DNA from: Cranoglanis bouderius
Lineage: Eukaryota > Chordata > Actinopteri > Siluriformes > Cranoglanididae
Direction: 5' to 3'
NCBI GenBank assembly: GCA_023630585.1
Contig: CM042566.1
Location: 4,597,254 to 4,661,253, forward strand
DNA: 64,000 nucleotides
The translations under genes and the position numbers were made by a program. Every line of letters starts with the position of its first letter. Position 1 is the first letter of the stretch. Shown here piece after piece: positions 47,942-58,677 of the stretch. Below the pieces are notes generated by a model. That model saw nothing but the letters and a program-made list of their open reading frames with translations. It was not told where the DNA came from and searched no databases.

Positions 47942-48145
47942 CATCACGAATTGGACATTTACAGCATTTGGCAGATGCTCTAATCCAGAGCGGATACATT
48001 TATCTCATTTATACAACTGAGCAATTGAGGGTTAAGGGCCTTGCTCAAGGGCCCAGCAGTGGTAGCTTGGCAGTTCTGGGATTTGAGCTCATGACCTTTC
48101 GATCAGTAGTCCAATGTCTTAATCACTGAGCTACCACTGCCTCTA
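47942..48145 (-). repeat. tRNA-derived SINE, reverse orientation
   Basis: On the minus strand it begins GAGGCAGTGGTAGCTCAGTG (A-box) and has GAGCTCAAATCCCAGAACTG (B-box region). It ends with ATCTGCCAAATGCTGTAAAT. Related remnants are at 6,765-6,945 and 56,425-56,485. Confidence 0.75.
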
Positions 48146-48172
48146 GATTAGATTAAAACTTAATCTAAAAAA

Positions 48173-48214
48173 CTATTATTATTATTATTACTATTATTAT
48201 TATTAGCATCATCA

Positions 48215-48276
<62 letters not shown>
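48173..48276. repeat. (ATT)n microsatellite
   Basis: ATT run interrupted by ACT and CATC units. Confidence 0.95.
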
Positions 48277-49440
48277 GAGAATAAGATTTTACTTACTTTA
48301 AATATTTCACATGTAATATGCAATGAATACCAGAAGGTGGCAGCACATGCAAGGCTACAAATGTAGTAAATCGTTCCAACACGTGCACTTAACATAACAG
48401 TCTTGGTTAGGAAATGGCCCTGAAGAGCAAGTCACAGAATAAAACAATAACATAAAGTTTAGCTTTAAAGCTTAAAACAGCAAAGTAATTTTAACGATAA
48501 GAGAGCCCATTTAAAATAAACAGTACCGATGTTAAATAAAAATGGCCAATTTAAAATCAAATAGGTTGACTTTCAAAAGAAAAATGATGAGCAACTTTAA
48601 AAAAACAAAACAAAACGTGTGTGTATGTGTGTATGTACATGTACAAGGATCAGAATAACTCAGGGATTACGTGGCTGTGTGTCACACTGCTGCTGTCCTC
48701 ACGTACACAACCAGGATCTTTTGTCATGTGATCTTACTGATAAAGAAAATAATTCAGATTCAGTTAAACTAAAAGACTCCAGCTAAATATAATATTGTGC
48801 CTCGAAGTGTGATTATAAAAGTTGTTAGTGGCGATCTGGGAAAATCCATCGGTTGTTAACAAAAAGTTGTGAAACAAAAAGTGCATACTTCTCATATACT
48901 TTGTAATTACGAATTGTGTTTTCAAATTGATTATGACTAGCTAAGTGTAACGTTCTCACATAATGAATGTCACAATTTATTGATCAAGTTTTGTATAGCT
49001 TTGTATACATATGATCAAGAAAAGTAATGGCTTACAAAGTAATTACTGTACAACTTGCTTTCTTAAATGTCCGCAAGTGCCACAACTAATCTGAAAATGT
49101 TCCATGTCCTATCTTCTTCTTATGCTAACTAACCAAGTGAGCTATTCTGAAGTGAACACCACTTACTGTACCTGCCTAACTAGCTTAGCAAAATCCTGTT
49201 GAAGTTTCAATAGCTTGCTAGGTTCATTAACTAGCTAACTCCTGTTAATTCATGCATGTCTCTAGCTACACAGTTGGCTATCTAGCAAATATGCCCCTTA
49301 CACGATATCTTGAGCGTTATCTATAAGCTGTAGCGTGTATGCAGTATAGGTAACATCGAAGGGACATGTTAAGTTTAATACAGAGCTGTAAAACATCAAA
49401 ATGTCTGGCTAGCTAGTCTAGCTCACAGATGGCTAATTGT
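48277..49440. other. Non-coding stretch, nothing recognised
   Basis: CTAG-rich segment at 49,200-49,440 (GCTAGCTAGTCTAGCTC-like). No gene found. Confidence 0.4.
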
Positions 49441-49680
49441 TTACTGGTACACGTTTCCACAGGTCGATGTTGAGCTGTGAAATGCTGATTTCTCCACAGG
49501 TTTTGGTTCACATAATTTGCAGATCATTTTCACACTGTTTCCTTTGAAGCATTTAAAACCGAAGCTTCCTGATAAATTGGAACAGCTATGCTCATCTGTC
49601 TCCACTGTCTCAGACATTGCTGCTAAGCATTTAGAGTGTACACTTTCTACAAGAACCTGCTTTATTTTGATTGGATCCAT
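49441..49680 (-). pseudogene. Possible BED-type zinc-finger fragment of a hAT transposase
   Basis: A 79-aa frame with FKCFKGNSV, then ICKLCEPKPVEKSAFHSST and CGNVYQ. The C-x2-C followed by FHSST is how BED fingers of hAT transposases begin, but the expected Leu and His pair after it are lost, perhaps through a frameshift. The first residues come from the flanking sequence and SINE edge. No further transposase domain was found nearby. Confidence 0.3.
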
Positions 49681-49979
49681 CCATCCATTTTCTGTACCGC
49701 TTATCCCAGCCTATCCCAGGGAACTTGGGGCACAAGGAGGGGGACATCCTGGACGGGGTGCCACCCCATTGCAGGGCACACTCGCACACACACTCACACA
49801 CCCATTCATACACTATGGACAATCAGCCTACGACACGACTTTGGACTGGGGGAGGAAACTGGAGTACCTGGAGGAAACCCCCGAAGCACGGGGAGAACAT
49901 GCAAACTCCACGCACACAGGGCGGAGGTGGGATTCGAACCCCCAACCCCTGAAGTGCGAGACAAACGTGCTAACTCCCC
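49678..49979 (-). repeat. SINE with a 9-bp target site duplication
   Basis: Tail CATCCATCCATTTTCTGTAC to B-box complement GGGATTCGAACCCCCAACCC and A-box remnant CGTGCTAACTCCCC. Flanked by GATTGGATC at 49,669-49,677 and 49,980-49,988, a clean duplication that marks a retroposition event. Confidence 0.85.
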
Positions 49980-50547
49980 GATTGGATCTTGAAATTTAAT
50001 TATTTAGACTTTGCACATACAGTACTCTCTTTTAATTGGCTTACAGTCTTTTGATGTTGAAGGCATTATTAACTTTTTACTCTGAAACAAAAATAAATGA
50101 TCAAAACTAAATGTAGCAAAGTTTATTATTTTATTTTAAAATAAACTCAAGTAGAAGTAATATTATTTAATTATTCTTAAAAAAAGAGTACTGTAATGAG
50201 AGTACAGGTCGTTCATTACTTTTGACCCCGGTAATCAGATACTGGCTGTAAAAAATGTCCATGATGCTCTTGCACCACACTTTTGGAGTAACCAGAATAT
50301 AAAATCCTAGAATTTTACAACTTCTTGAGATATATGAACAAGTGAGACATATTTCAGTTAAATAAATATTTCACCATGTGAAAGGGTTTTCAAAGGCCAC
50401 TGCACATATACTGTAACTAAGTCATTTAATGTTAGTGATTTGTTAAGTTCTGTTGTTTATTAGAGATTGTTGCCATGGTGGATGAGTGCTCTCAGAATCT
50501 AGTATGTCTTGTCATACGTATGAGGGACCCTCTACCACGCAAGTTGG

Positions 50548-50624
50548 GGATTAAGCAGAGACCATGGAAACACCATTGGGTTGGAATCTGCGTCTAAAAA
50601 TACTGAGCACACAAGAGTTAATCC
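50548..50624 (+). promoter_or_regulatory. Paired CRX/OTX-type sites upstream of the GCAP pseudogene
   Basis: GGATTA at 50,548-50,553 and TAATCC at 50,619-50,624, in opposite orientation, 150-230 bp before the ATG. Both are consensus photoreceptor homeodomain sites. Functional use is inference. The remainder of 49,989-50,775 shows nothing else I recognise. Confidence 0.3.
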
Positions 50625-51337
50625 ACTAATAGCAGTGAATGGGGCTCACTTCACCTTGTACTGTCGAGAGACAATGGCTAAAACGTCATGGCTCATCATG
50701 GACCATTGACATGCAACTGAACATTTTTACACAAGCCATTTTACCTGCCTAAATCAGCAGCTGTGTTACAGAATAATGGGACAAACACAGAGCACGGAGA
50801 ACAGTGAAATAGCTCTTTCTCAGATTCAGGAGATATACAAGAAGTTTTGCAACTGAGTGCCCAAGTGGAAACTTGCACCTGCATGAATTCAAACGGATCT
50901 TCGGGATCATCTGTTGAAGAATCTGCCTACATGGAGAATTTGTTTAGATCATTCGATACTAATCATGTAAGTATCATGATGTTGCAGGTAAATATGATCT
51001 GATTCACAGATGTTTTATCTGACATAACGTAAAGCTACTCTAGCCAGACATGATTAATTATGGATTATTATACCACAACACTGTTGAATTCTCGTTCTTG
51101 ATTGCTCACAAGGTGTTGATTAATTTTCTATAACAGCAGCTCTGACAATAGTTCCAGGTGCAAGGTTTATATTAATGAGCTCATTGTAATATATCTCCAG
51201 ACGTCTGCAGGACAGCTGGCTTTTTTTTTTTTTTTTTTTTTTGCGGTTTGCAGTTTCTTGGTAATATCACAAGCTGCACTTTTGGCTTCGAGAGACAAAA
51301 GAGAGACTCGTCAGGGGGTAATGTGTGTGATAACAGG

Positions 51338-51387
51338 ATCTAGCTTGTTTCACAGATGTTCTGCAACATCTGTGAAACAAGCTAGAT
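51338..51387. repeat. Perfect 23-bp inverted repeat, 4-nt loop
   Basis: Arm 51,338-51,360 (starts ATCTAGCTTGTTTCAC), loop CTGC, arm 51,365-51,387 (ends GTGAAACAAGCTAGAT). No mismatch. Lies in intron 1 of the GCAP pseudogene. A family A fragment lies just upstream (51,070-51,165). Confidence 0.95.
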
Positions 51388-51899
51388 GTTCCGTAATATT
51401 TACTGTGACTATAATTAAAAAAAAAAAAAAAAGTGTTATTGTTCAATTGATAAAAAGTGTTTTGCTGTGGTATAAGAGAAATAAAACAATTTGGGACATG
51501 CTGTTATAGGAAAATAATCAATTTCAGGGTAACATCTGCTTTGTGACAGGCCCCCTCACACCATCACACCTTTGATTAACTCCCTATAACACCACCACCC
51601 CCAAGGGATTTGTTCTTTACTTATTGGAGTTTAAATCATTTAAACATTTAAAGAAGTTAGCGAACTTAAACGAATACAGATTCTGGTCTCAGACTAACAT
51701 TTGACCCACTGTGCACCCCAACTTTTTCAGGATAATATGATAGACTTCATGGAGTATGTGGCTGCGTTGCATCTGGTTCTTCGTGGCAAGCTTGAGGATA
51801 AACTGAAGTGGTCTTTCAAAGTTTATGACAGGGATGGAAATGGACGACTGGACAGAGAGGAGGTGGCACATGTAATTAAGGTAATTCTGACTTCCTGTA

Positions 51900-52390
51900 G
51901 TGAAATCAGTCAAGAGCTTCAGTTAATGTTCACATCAAATATCAGAATGAAGAAAAAGTGTGATCTCTCTGGTACCAGAATCTCTGGTTTGAGTATTTCA
52001 GAAAATGCTGATCTCCTGGGATTTTCACACACAGGCTATAGAGTTTACACAGAATGGTGTGAAAAAAAATAAAAAATCATTGAGCAACAGTTCTTTTGGT
52101 GGAAACACCTTGTTGATAAGCGAGAGCAGAGGAAAATGCCCAGATTGGTTTGAGTTGCCTGGAAGGATATAGTAACTCAAATAAGCACTCTTTACAACTG
52201 TGGTGAACAGAAAAGCATCTCAGCATGCACAAGACATCGAACCATGTGGTGGATGAGGTACGAGAGAAGAAGACCACATCAGGTTCCACTCGTGTCAGTC
52301 AAAAACAAGAATTTGAGGCTATTGTGGGCACAGACTCACCTGAACTCAGTGAATTTGGTCTAAGATGGATCATCACGTTTTTCTAGTGCA
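51900..52390 (+). mobile_element. Tc1-like element remnant in pseudogene intron 2
   Basis: AGAGCTTCAGTTAATGTTCA, GAAAATGCTGATCTCCTGGG, CAGAAAAGCATCTCAGCATG and ACCACATCAGGTTCCACTCG follow the order of the family at 33,113-33,745. Only the 5' half remains, with stops; termini were not found. Confidence 0.75.
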
Positions 52391-52546
52391 CACTGTCATT
52401 AAAGCAGAAATGGGACATACCAAATACTAAGGAATTCTGCAATTCATGTATTATTTTATAATATTATAATATTTATAATATTTCTAAGATTCAAATTTTT
52501 TTACTCAAGTATATCATTTGTAATGAAAACCCTTATGTTAAATTGA

Positions 52547-52549
52547 AAA

Positions 52550-52580
<31 letters not shown>

Positions 52581-52891
52581 AAGCAGAGGCATGCTCACTA
52601 GCAGTCTCAGACTTTTGGACCCCATTTTATATGGAGGGGGTACTCCCAACCAGAATGGGATTTAAATTAATTTTTAATTTCTTCATTGCAGCATGGGTTT
52701 GTTTAACCAAATTGTCCCAATACTTCCATCTTTAGATAATCTACTAATTAAGAAAGTATGAGAACCCTTCAGACCCTGAAGAACTTAATCCAGATCAGAT
52801 AAGTGACAGGATCTTTGAGCTTGTTGATCTAAATCATGATGGCAAGTTCCCAAATCAAATGGTTCTTGTTACAACCATTAGAGAGATAAAA

Positions 52892-52938
<47 letters not shown>

Positions 52939-52939
52939 A
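52547..52939. repeat. Two (AATA)n microsatellites around pseudogene exon 3
   Basis: AATA/AAAT runs at 52,547-52,581 and 52,889-52,939 flank exon 3 on both sides. Confidence 0.9.
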
Positions 52940-53248
52940 CAGTCAGGTTAAAATCAGGATTCAGAATGATAAATTATAATTATAATGATTAAGTATTCAT
53001 AGTAGTGCAATCTCATATTTGTGCACCAAGGTGCTTTTTTTTAAATGATTTTTTATTTTTTTAATTTTGTAGGTCAGATTTCATTGGAGGAGTTTATAGA
53101 AGGAGCAGAGACAGACACGTGGGTGATGGAGCAGCTTGGGCTTGACCTGCGGCCCACTCGCTGGTTCATCAAACGCCAGAATACAAATTAACGAAGCCTA
53201 CCGAAAAAACAGAAACGCTGACTTAAGGAAAACTATAAGCTTTTTAAT

Positions 53249-53254
53249 AATAAA
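53249..53254 (+). terminator. Polyadenylation signal of the GCAP pseudogene
   Basis: AATAAA 58 bp after the stop codon. Confidence 0.5.
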
Positions 53255-55129
53255 CTTATTTAACAATGTATGTAACCATGAAGATTTTTTTTTTAATGAC
53301 TTCTAAAGTTTTGTTTTGTTTTCAACGTTTATTTATTTAAGCAATTTTCGGATTTTTTAATGACATATGTTTCTGGTTTCTGGACATATTATGCTTTTAA
53401 GAAATTTCATTTATATATGTTTACGTGTCAAAGAAAAATGTGTTTGTATAACAGCATTTAACATTAAAGTAAAACAACTTATTTCCATTGACTCATATAA
53501 AATGAGTGAATCGATGAATTGAAAATAAACTTGAATGATGCATACAAATGCAAACACATTCTTACAGTTAAACACGTACAATTATACAATGTAAGATCTT
53601 TGACTATAATAGCAAAATAAGAATTTTTAAATTCAGTATTTTTCAGTGGCTTGTAATTCATTTTTACATGTAAATTAAACAATACAGTTAACACTATGCC
53701 TTATTTGATTTGTTTGTCTGGTTGTTGACAGTTTTCTGTTTTATTGAATGACATTTCAGTTATTTGAATTTCTGCATTTTTGACATTTCTTTCTTTCTTT
53801 CTTTCTTTCTTTTCTTCTTCTTCTTCTTCGTCTTCTTCTTCTTCTAGCTGCAAGTTGCAATATGTTGGATCCAAACACATATTTTTGTAAATATCACTCC
53901 CAGACAACAGATGAAAATTCTGTTGAAGTTTTGTGATGATATCTCAATGTTAACCCTGTCAAATATCTGCCGAAATCTGATTGGCTGATTTTTATTTTAT
54001 TTTATTTTTTCAGTAACCCAGTCATCATTAGATATAGAATTACACTATAGCTTAGCACACCGATACAGTCTACCAAATTTCAATCCGATCGTGTGAAAAA
54101 TTTAACTCTTCCTCCTATAGATGACCACGTCACAAACTTCGTAAAACGCTGCTCAAATTTTGTGTGAATCCATACAATCAGTTTTGAGTTACAGCTGTTT
54201 TGTGTGAAGAAAACTCCTCCCCACCAGAGTCGATTGGCATGTGACGGCCATATCGTTAATAGGCTAATTGAATTTACTGTAGAAAATGTATAACAATAAA
54301 CTGAAAAGAAATGTCCTTGTATCTTTTTTGCATGGCTCCCAATAGGCCTAATACTTGTGCAATGTCCATTTACTCCTCCTGTGTGATTTCTAATGCTAGA
54401 GCCATTCACATTAGTGGGGTTTTGAGCGAAGTTGCTTAACGGCTAAGAGAATTAACACTGTGAGTCATTGGTCAAGAGCAAGTATTCTTCTCATGCTAAA
54501 CAGAAGCTACAGGAGCTAAAGTATGTGCTTTACAATGTGCTAAAGTATTTACTGTAGAAGTGTGTGTTTTGGCCACCAGCCTTTGATTAAAAGCTCTCTG
54601 TATTGTGGATGGTCCAGTAGACTGTATTTAGCTATATGCAATAAAGGTAAATATATAAAATAGATCCTAAGAAATCCTAATGAATGAAATCTTAAGAAAA
54701 CCGAATCAAAAGGTTTGAAAATTTCAAGAATTTACTATTTTTTACTATTATTATTGGACAAATCAGTAGCCTGGGACAAGTAGATATTGTGTCCAGGCTA
54801 TTATATTTTATATTTGCATTATTATTCGGATAAGTATGTTTAATATCCAGGGGAAAAAATAAGAAAAAGAACACAAAAAAAAAACCCTTACATAAACAAA
54901 AAGTTTTTATTTGGTATGTCTATACTTAATGCGCTTCAAACACTATCGAGATTTGAATAATATCTTCAATATGTGATGCAAGGACAGTCTGATTGTGTGC
55001 GACTAAACTTTCATACATATGAGCTCATTTCCACATCAAGTCCATTTCAATTTCCTTAGAGTGAAGTATTACTGCAAATTAATGCGAAATTGCTTCTGGC
55101 TGGTCACCTTTATTGAGTAAATGTTTCAA
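53255..55129. other. Intergenic stretch with a (CTTT)n(CTT)n tract
   Basis: Pyrimidine tract at 53,787-53,846. A 109-aa minus-strand frame at 54,080-54,409 has no family I recognise and may be repeat-derived. No exon supported. Confidence 0.4.
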
Positions 55130-55500
55130 TACTCATGGGCGTGGTTTCTTCCAGGATGACTCCACCCCCATGTACAGTGCAGTGAAGGATGTGATGAGAT
55201 AGAAATGTTGTAAATCATAAGCCATGGCCTTCACAGTCACCAGATCTCAGCCCAGTTGAACTCTTATGAGAGATTTTATAATGATATGTTAGACAGTGAC
55301 ATGGTTCTCTATCTCTATCATCAAAACTATCAACTATTTTGGGAATGTGTTTGGAAATATTTAAAGAAGTGTTTTCTTCCCTCCAGTACACTTCCAGAGA
55401 CATATAGAAGCGATAGAAGCTGTTCTGGTGGCTCGTAGTAGCCCAACACCTTACCAATACACATTATATTGGTTTTTCCTTTAAATTGTCATCCACCTGT
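55130..55500 (+). mobile_element. 3' end of a Tc1-like transposase, remnant
   Basis: Near 55,222-55,260, CACAGTCACCAGATCTCAGC is a shifted form of the SPDL-S-P-E segment. At 55,404-55,455 the frame AIEAVLVARSSPTPYQYT is a typical Tc1-like C-terminus. The intervening frame is broken. Confidence 0.6.
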
Positions 55501-55679
55501 ACATTTATTTATTATTATTATTTTTTTTTAATTTGGAGCTGGTACACTGCCATCTAGTGAGCATTCTCAATCACTACTCATAGAACTCTCCCTCAATTCA
55601 TTACACACTCTGTAAGAAATCCATTTCCCAGCATTCCTTTGAGACTACAGACGCTGATGTCATGTTTGAGCATGCTCTC

Positions 55680-55778
55680 TTAAGTTGATGTCTGAGCTGC
55701 CAAGAGGAGCTTCTGAAAAGACCGTAGGTGGTGTTTCAGCTGCTCTTCATCCAGAACGAGTGATGGCTCTGAGAGTGG
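55680..55778 (-). other. Possible minus-strand terminal exon (very uncertain)
   Basis: After an AG at the end of TCTACGTAG there are 32 open codons to TAA, reading PLSEPSLVLDEEQLKHHLRS and then FQKLLLAAQTST. The composition is protein-like and amphipathic, and the putative acceptor is preceded by a modest pyrimidine stretch. I recognise no family, and 32 codons can be open by chance. Confidence 0.15.
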
Positions 55779-55827
55779 CTACGTAGATGGGGATTGTGCA
55801 GGTGCGGTGCATACAGACACCATTGTC

Positions 55828-55874
<47 letters not shown>

Positions 55875-55979
55875 CCATGTATGTGCATGTTTTACTTGTA
55901 GAGTGTATTTCTGCATAAATATTTTTTTTTCTATGGAATGATAAATGCACAATTGAATGTAATACTGAAATATGTTCAT

Positions 55980-56029
<50 letters not shown>
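55828..56029. repeat. Opposed (GT)n and (CA)n microsatellites
   Basis: (GT)n at 55,828-55,871 and (CA)n at 55,981-56,029, complementary to each other across a 110-bp spacer. Confidence 0.95.
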
Positions 56030-56031
<2 letters not shown>

Positions 56032-57169
56032 TTCATGCTGCAGCTCAAGCCCTTATTTGTCATTTGTTTTGCAAAAATCCTCCTACTCATTTGTTTAAAT
56101 GTGTAAATTGATCTTCTGGCCTAATGCCCAGCTCTTTACTTCCTTTCAAACACTTTAATTTCCATGTTGAACCACTGCTGTATTATTCCAGAACATTAAA
56201 GTAGGCTCTGTAACAAATGCAATAAATAGGCCAAAACCAATGGACAGTATCTGAAAAAGCCTGTTTGGATGTTTTGATCATTATTATTGCTATTTTTAAG
56301 CCGTAGAATGAAGCTTAGACTGACTCACACACTCTTGTAAGATCTAGAAATAATCATTAAAAAATGGTGCTGTTAGATTGTGGTAAATAAGACAGGCTGT
56401 AAATAGTAAAAAAAAAAAAAAAAAAGAGAGATCCGGGAAGGTCGTGAGCTCAAATCCTGCAACCCACTGCTGTGCCCTTAAGGAGGTTAACTTATATATA
56501 AAATATAAATAAATAAAAAAATAATAATTTTGCAAACAATCATGATTTCCCCCATTTCAATATTGTGGGCTATTCTGTGTAGATTCATGACATGGAATCC
56601 CAATTAAGTCAATATCAGTTCCAGGTTTTCACACTACTATCTTGTCTAATTCATTTTGTTCACTAATGAATCGATAGACGTTTGTTGCATAAATATGTAA
56701 ATAACTAGATTCCGCTTAGAAATCAATTTCTTTGGAAATATTCAATCTGTTTTAATTAAAGGGGCACTTTATTAAGAGCCCCCTGCTGCCTGTGAGGTGA
56801 ATTGCAATTGCAATGAAAACATTCTCCTTCCCTGCAACTGACCCGCCTCCTCTGCTAAAACCGTGTATGCTGTGTAGGTTCCCTTTCAACAAAAAGGCAC
56901 AGAGTTAGGAAGTTCTGTTTGGGCTGGGAGGAGGAGCTAATTTCTGGGCCAGAAAAAAATTTAAACAGCAGTCTGAAATGATAAATTTTGTGAGAGCCAT
57001 CATATGCCAGTATTTCGAATTGTCATTTTTCTAAGGTATCTTTAAGGTATATGAATGATATAGGTCCAGAAACACACTTAAAAATTACTAATTGCATCTT
57101 TAATATCCTAAATATTCAGCTCCTGCAACATAATTCCTTATGTTTAATGTTCTGCACTGGAACATGTCA
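56030..57169. other. Intergenic stretch, small SINE fragment
   Basis: A SINE B-box fragment (GTCGTGAGCTCAAATCCTGC) lies at 56,425-56,485 after an A-run. The rest holds nothing recognised. Confidence 0.4.
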
Positions 57170-57866
57170 ACAGTTTGTACTGTAGCACTGTTGAATTCTC
57201 GATTCTAATTGGTCAGAATGATAGTAGTTCTGTCTGCAAGGCAAATCACGGGTTTAATACGTTATAATATGTAATCGTTTCTATAGTAACAGCTCATTCA
57301 CAGGGACTTGTATGGCAGATGTTCTGCATAATCCCAAAAAAGCCCAATAACAAATGGATCTAAAAATGGATTGTTATTGAACAAAGTTGTGTAATCGTTG
57401 ATATGGTGAAGGTTTTTTGTAACGTTTATTTAACATTTATGGAAGGAGTCTCCAGCATCAGTGCTTTGTAACAGTCAGTAGGTTTTCCACCAGTGGAAAC
57501 TCTTCATGACAGAGGAGTTTGGACTTTCTGGTTTCTCTGTAACATGAAAAGCTACGATTTCTTCCTTATTAACTTCTAAAGAGGGAATAAAGAGTGAGGC
57601 TGACGTAGCTGCTATGACATGAACTCACTTGTCTCACGGACGTTCCATAACAATGTGAATGTAAATGTAACTCTAAATGGTTAAAAACATGATTTTGTTC
57701 TTTACTAAATTAAAAAAAATGCAACTGTTGACAAATTACCGTGGTATATAAGGAATAAAACACTGCATGGTGTGCTGTTATTGAACTTTGGTATGGTAAA
57801 GATAACTCCGCTTCATCACAGTACCCTGTCGTTGATTATTTTCCTATAACAGCACTCCCCCCAGGT
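57170..57866. repeat. Repeat family A, fullest copy
   Basis: Left: GCACTGTTGAATTCTCGATT and TCTAATTGGTCAGAATG. Middle: CACAGGGACTTGTATGGCAG and GGAGTCTCCAGCATCAGTGC. Right: CAAATTACCGTGGTATATAA and GTCGTTGATTATTTTCCTAT. Fragments or relatives are at 9,060, 12,281, 34,258, 39,034 and 51,070. No coding content. Class unresolved. Confidence 0.55.
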
Positions 57867-58201
57867 GTTTTCTTCATTACATACAGTATTATATGAATTC
57901 ATGAGATACATGGTACATTGGATTTTTATTGTAGTGCCCCCTCTGTCAGGGGATTAAATATTGAATTGAGAGTTATTGCAAGGAGAAGAAAAAACAAACA
58001 CACTGTCAGTCAAATATAAGGGCAAGGGTCATACGTTATTCAGCAAGAGAATCATGGGACATTGTGATGGTTCAGTTTTTGCTAACATTGGAATCTTCTG
58101 TTATATTAATATTCAATAGGACTCCCCTGTAAACACTGTTTGGGCCACAAGTCTGTTATATAAATGAATTTCTTATACATAATTCTTTAATACTCCCCTC
58201 C

Positions 58202-58227
58202 ACACACACATACACACATTTCAAACA

Positions 58228-58292
<65 letters not shown>
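58202..58292. repeat. (CA)n microsatellite upstream of the ryanodine receptor exon
   Basis: CA run with few interruptions, ending about 340 bp before the start codon. Confidence 0.95.
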
Positions 58293-58296
<4 letters not shown>

Positions 58297-58629
58297 CTTT
58301 TATAGGCCACCAGACCCTGAGGGAGGACCAGGTTTAGAGAAGGGGGTGGCTCAGTTGTACAAATATGGACAGGCTTTGAGCGAGAAAGAGAGAGAGACTA
58401 GAGGAGTTAGTGAATCGACTGTCACTCTCTCCCACGCCACCGTGAGAGCCACAGGACACATGGTGTCCTCCAACACACCTACACACAGAGCTGAGAGAGA
58501 GTGTGTGTGAGAGAACGGGGAGAGAAAGGTAGACAACGAGAGTCTGTGAAGAAAAAAGAAAAAAAATATCCAACAACGGAAGGATTTTGTGATTTCTCTT
58601 GAGGAGCTGCTGCTAACGCTGGGAGTAGG
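58293..58629 (+). promoter_or_regulatory. Putative 5' UTR/proximal promoter of the ryanodine receptor gene
   Basis: GC-richer than its surroundings. A TTTTATA element (58,298-58,304), embedded in CC-TTTTATA-GG, could serve as a TATA-like or CArG-like site, but it has seven rather than six A/T bases between CC and GG. The start site cannot be located from sequence alone. Confidence 0.35.
58460..58510 (+). promoter_or_regulatory. Candidate upstream open reading frame
   Basis: ATG at 58,460 followed by 15 further codons and TGA at 58,508-58,510, ending 119 nt before the ryanodine receptor start. It matters only if transcription begins upstream of it. Confidence 0.25.
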
Positions 58630-58677
58630 ATGGCCGAAGGAGAGGGAGGGGATGAGGAGATCCAGTTCCTGCGAACG
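58630..58677 (+). CDS. ryr: Ryanodine receptor, first coding exon (partial gene)
   Basis: Encodes MAEGEGGDEEIQFLRT (16 aa), followed by GTAAGT. All vertebrate ryanodine receptors start with an acidic stretch and E/V-I/V-QFLRT, and the first coding exon of RYR2 ends at the same codon, 48 nt in (family knowledge). EIQFLRT is as in RYR2 and RYR3, whereas RYR1 has EVQFLRT. So this is probably a ryr2 or ryr3 paralogue, not settled by 16 residues. The start has A at -3 and G at +4. The protein is a very large tetrameric Ca2+-release channel of the sarcoplasmic/endoplasmic reticulum. Exon 2 (expected to begin near D-D/E-E-V-V-L-Q-C) is not in the window. The gene runs in the same direction as the GCAP pair, about 5.4 kb downstream of the pseudogene. 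Confidence 0.85.

Larger units (their letters stand above)
50776..53191 (+). pseudogene. guca1-like: Second GCAP gene, decayed (GCAP pseudogene)
   Basis: Same four-exon layout as the intact copy. Exon 1 50,776-50,966, exon 2 51,731-51,880, exon 3 52,736-52,841, exon 4 53,073-53,191 (stop TAA 53,189). Starts MGQTQSTENSE with Gly2 and Ser6 (good myristoylation motif). Exon 1 reads into a stop at 50,854-50,856 because of one extra T in the run at 50,845-50,848. A second frame change near 50,906-50,910 is needed to reach SVEESAYMENLF. The pieces between keep ECPSG and LHEFKRIFGI. Exon 2 (50 codons) is intact with EF3 DRDGNGRLDREE. Exon 3 has an in-frame TAA at 52,745-52,747 and a GC donor. Exon 4 is open, with EF4 completed as DLNHDGQISLEE. 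Separate lesions make sequencing error an unlikely sole explanation. Confidence 0.85.

Noticed and set aside
58296..58306. CArG box (SRF site) upstream of the ryanodine receptor exon
   Set aside because: There are seven A/T bases between CC and GG instead of six, so it does not meet the consensus; kept only as a TATA-like note.
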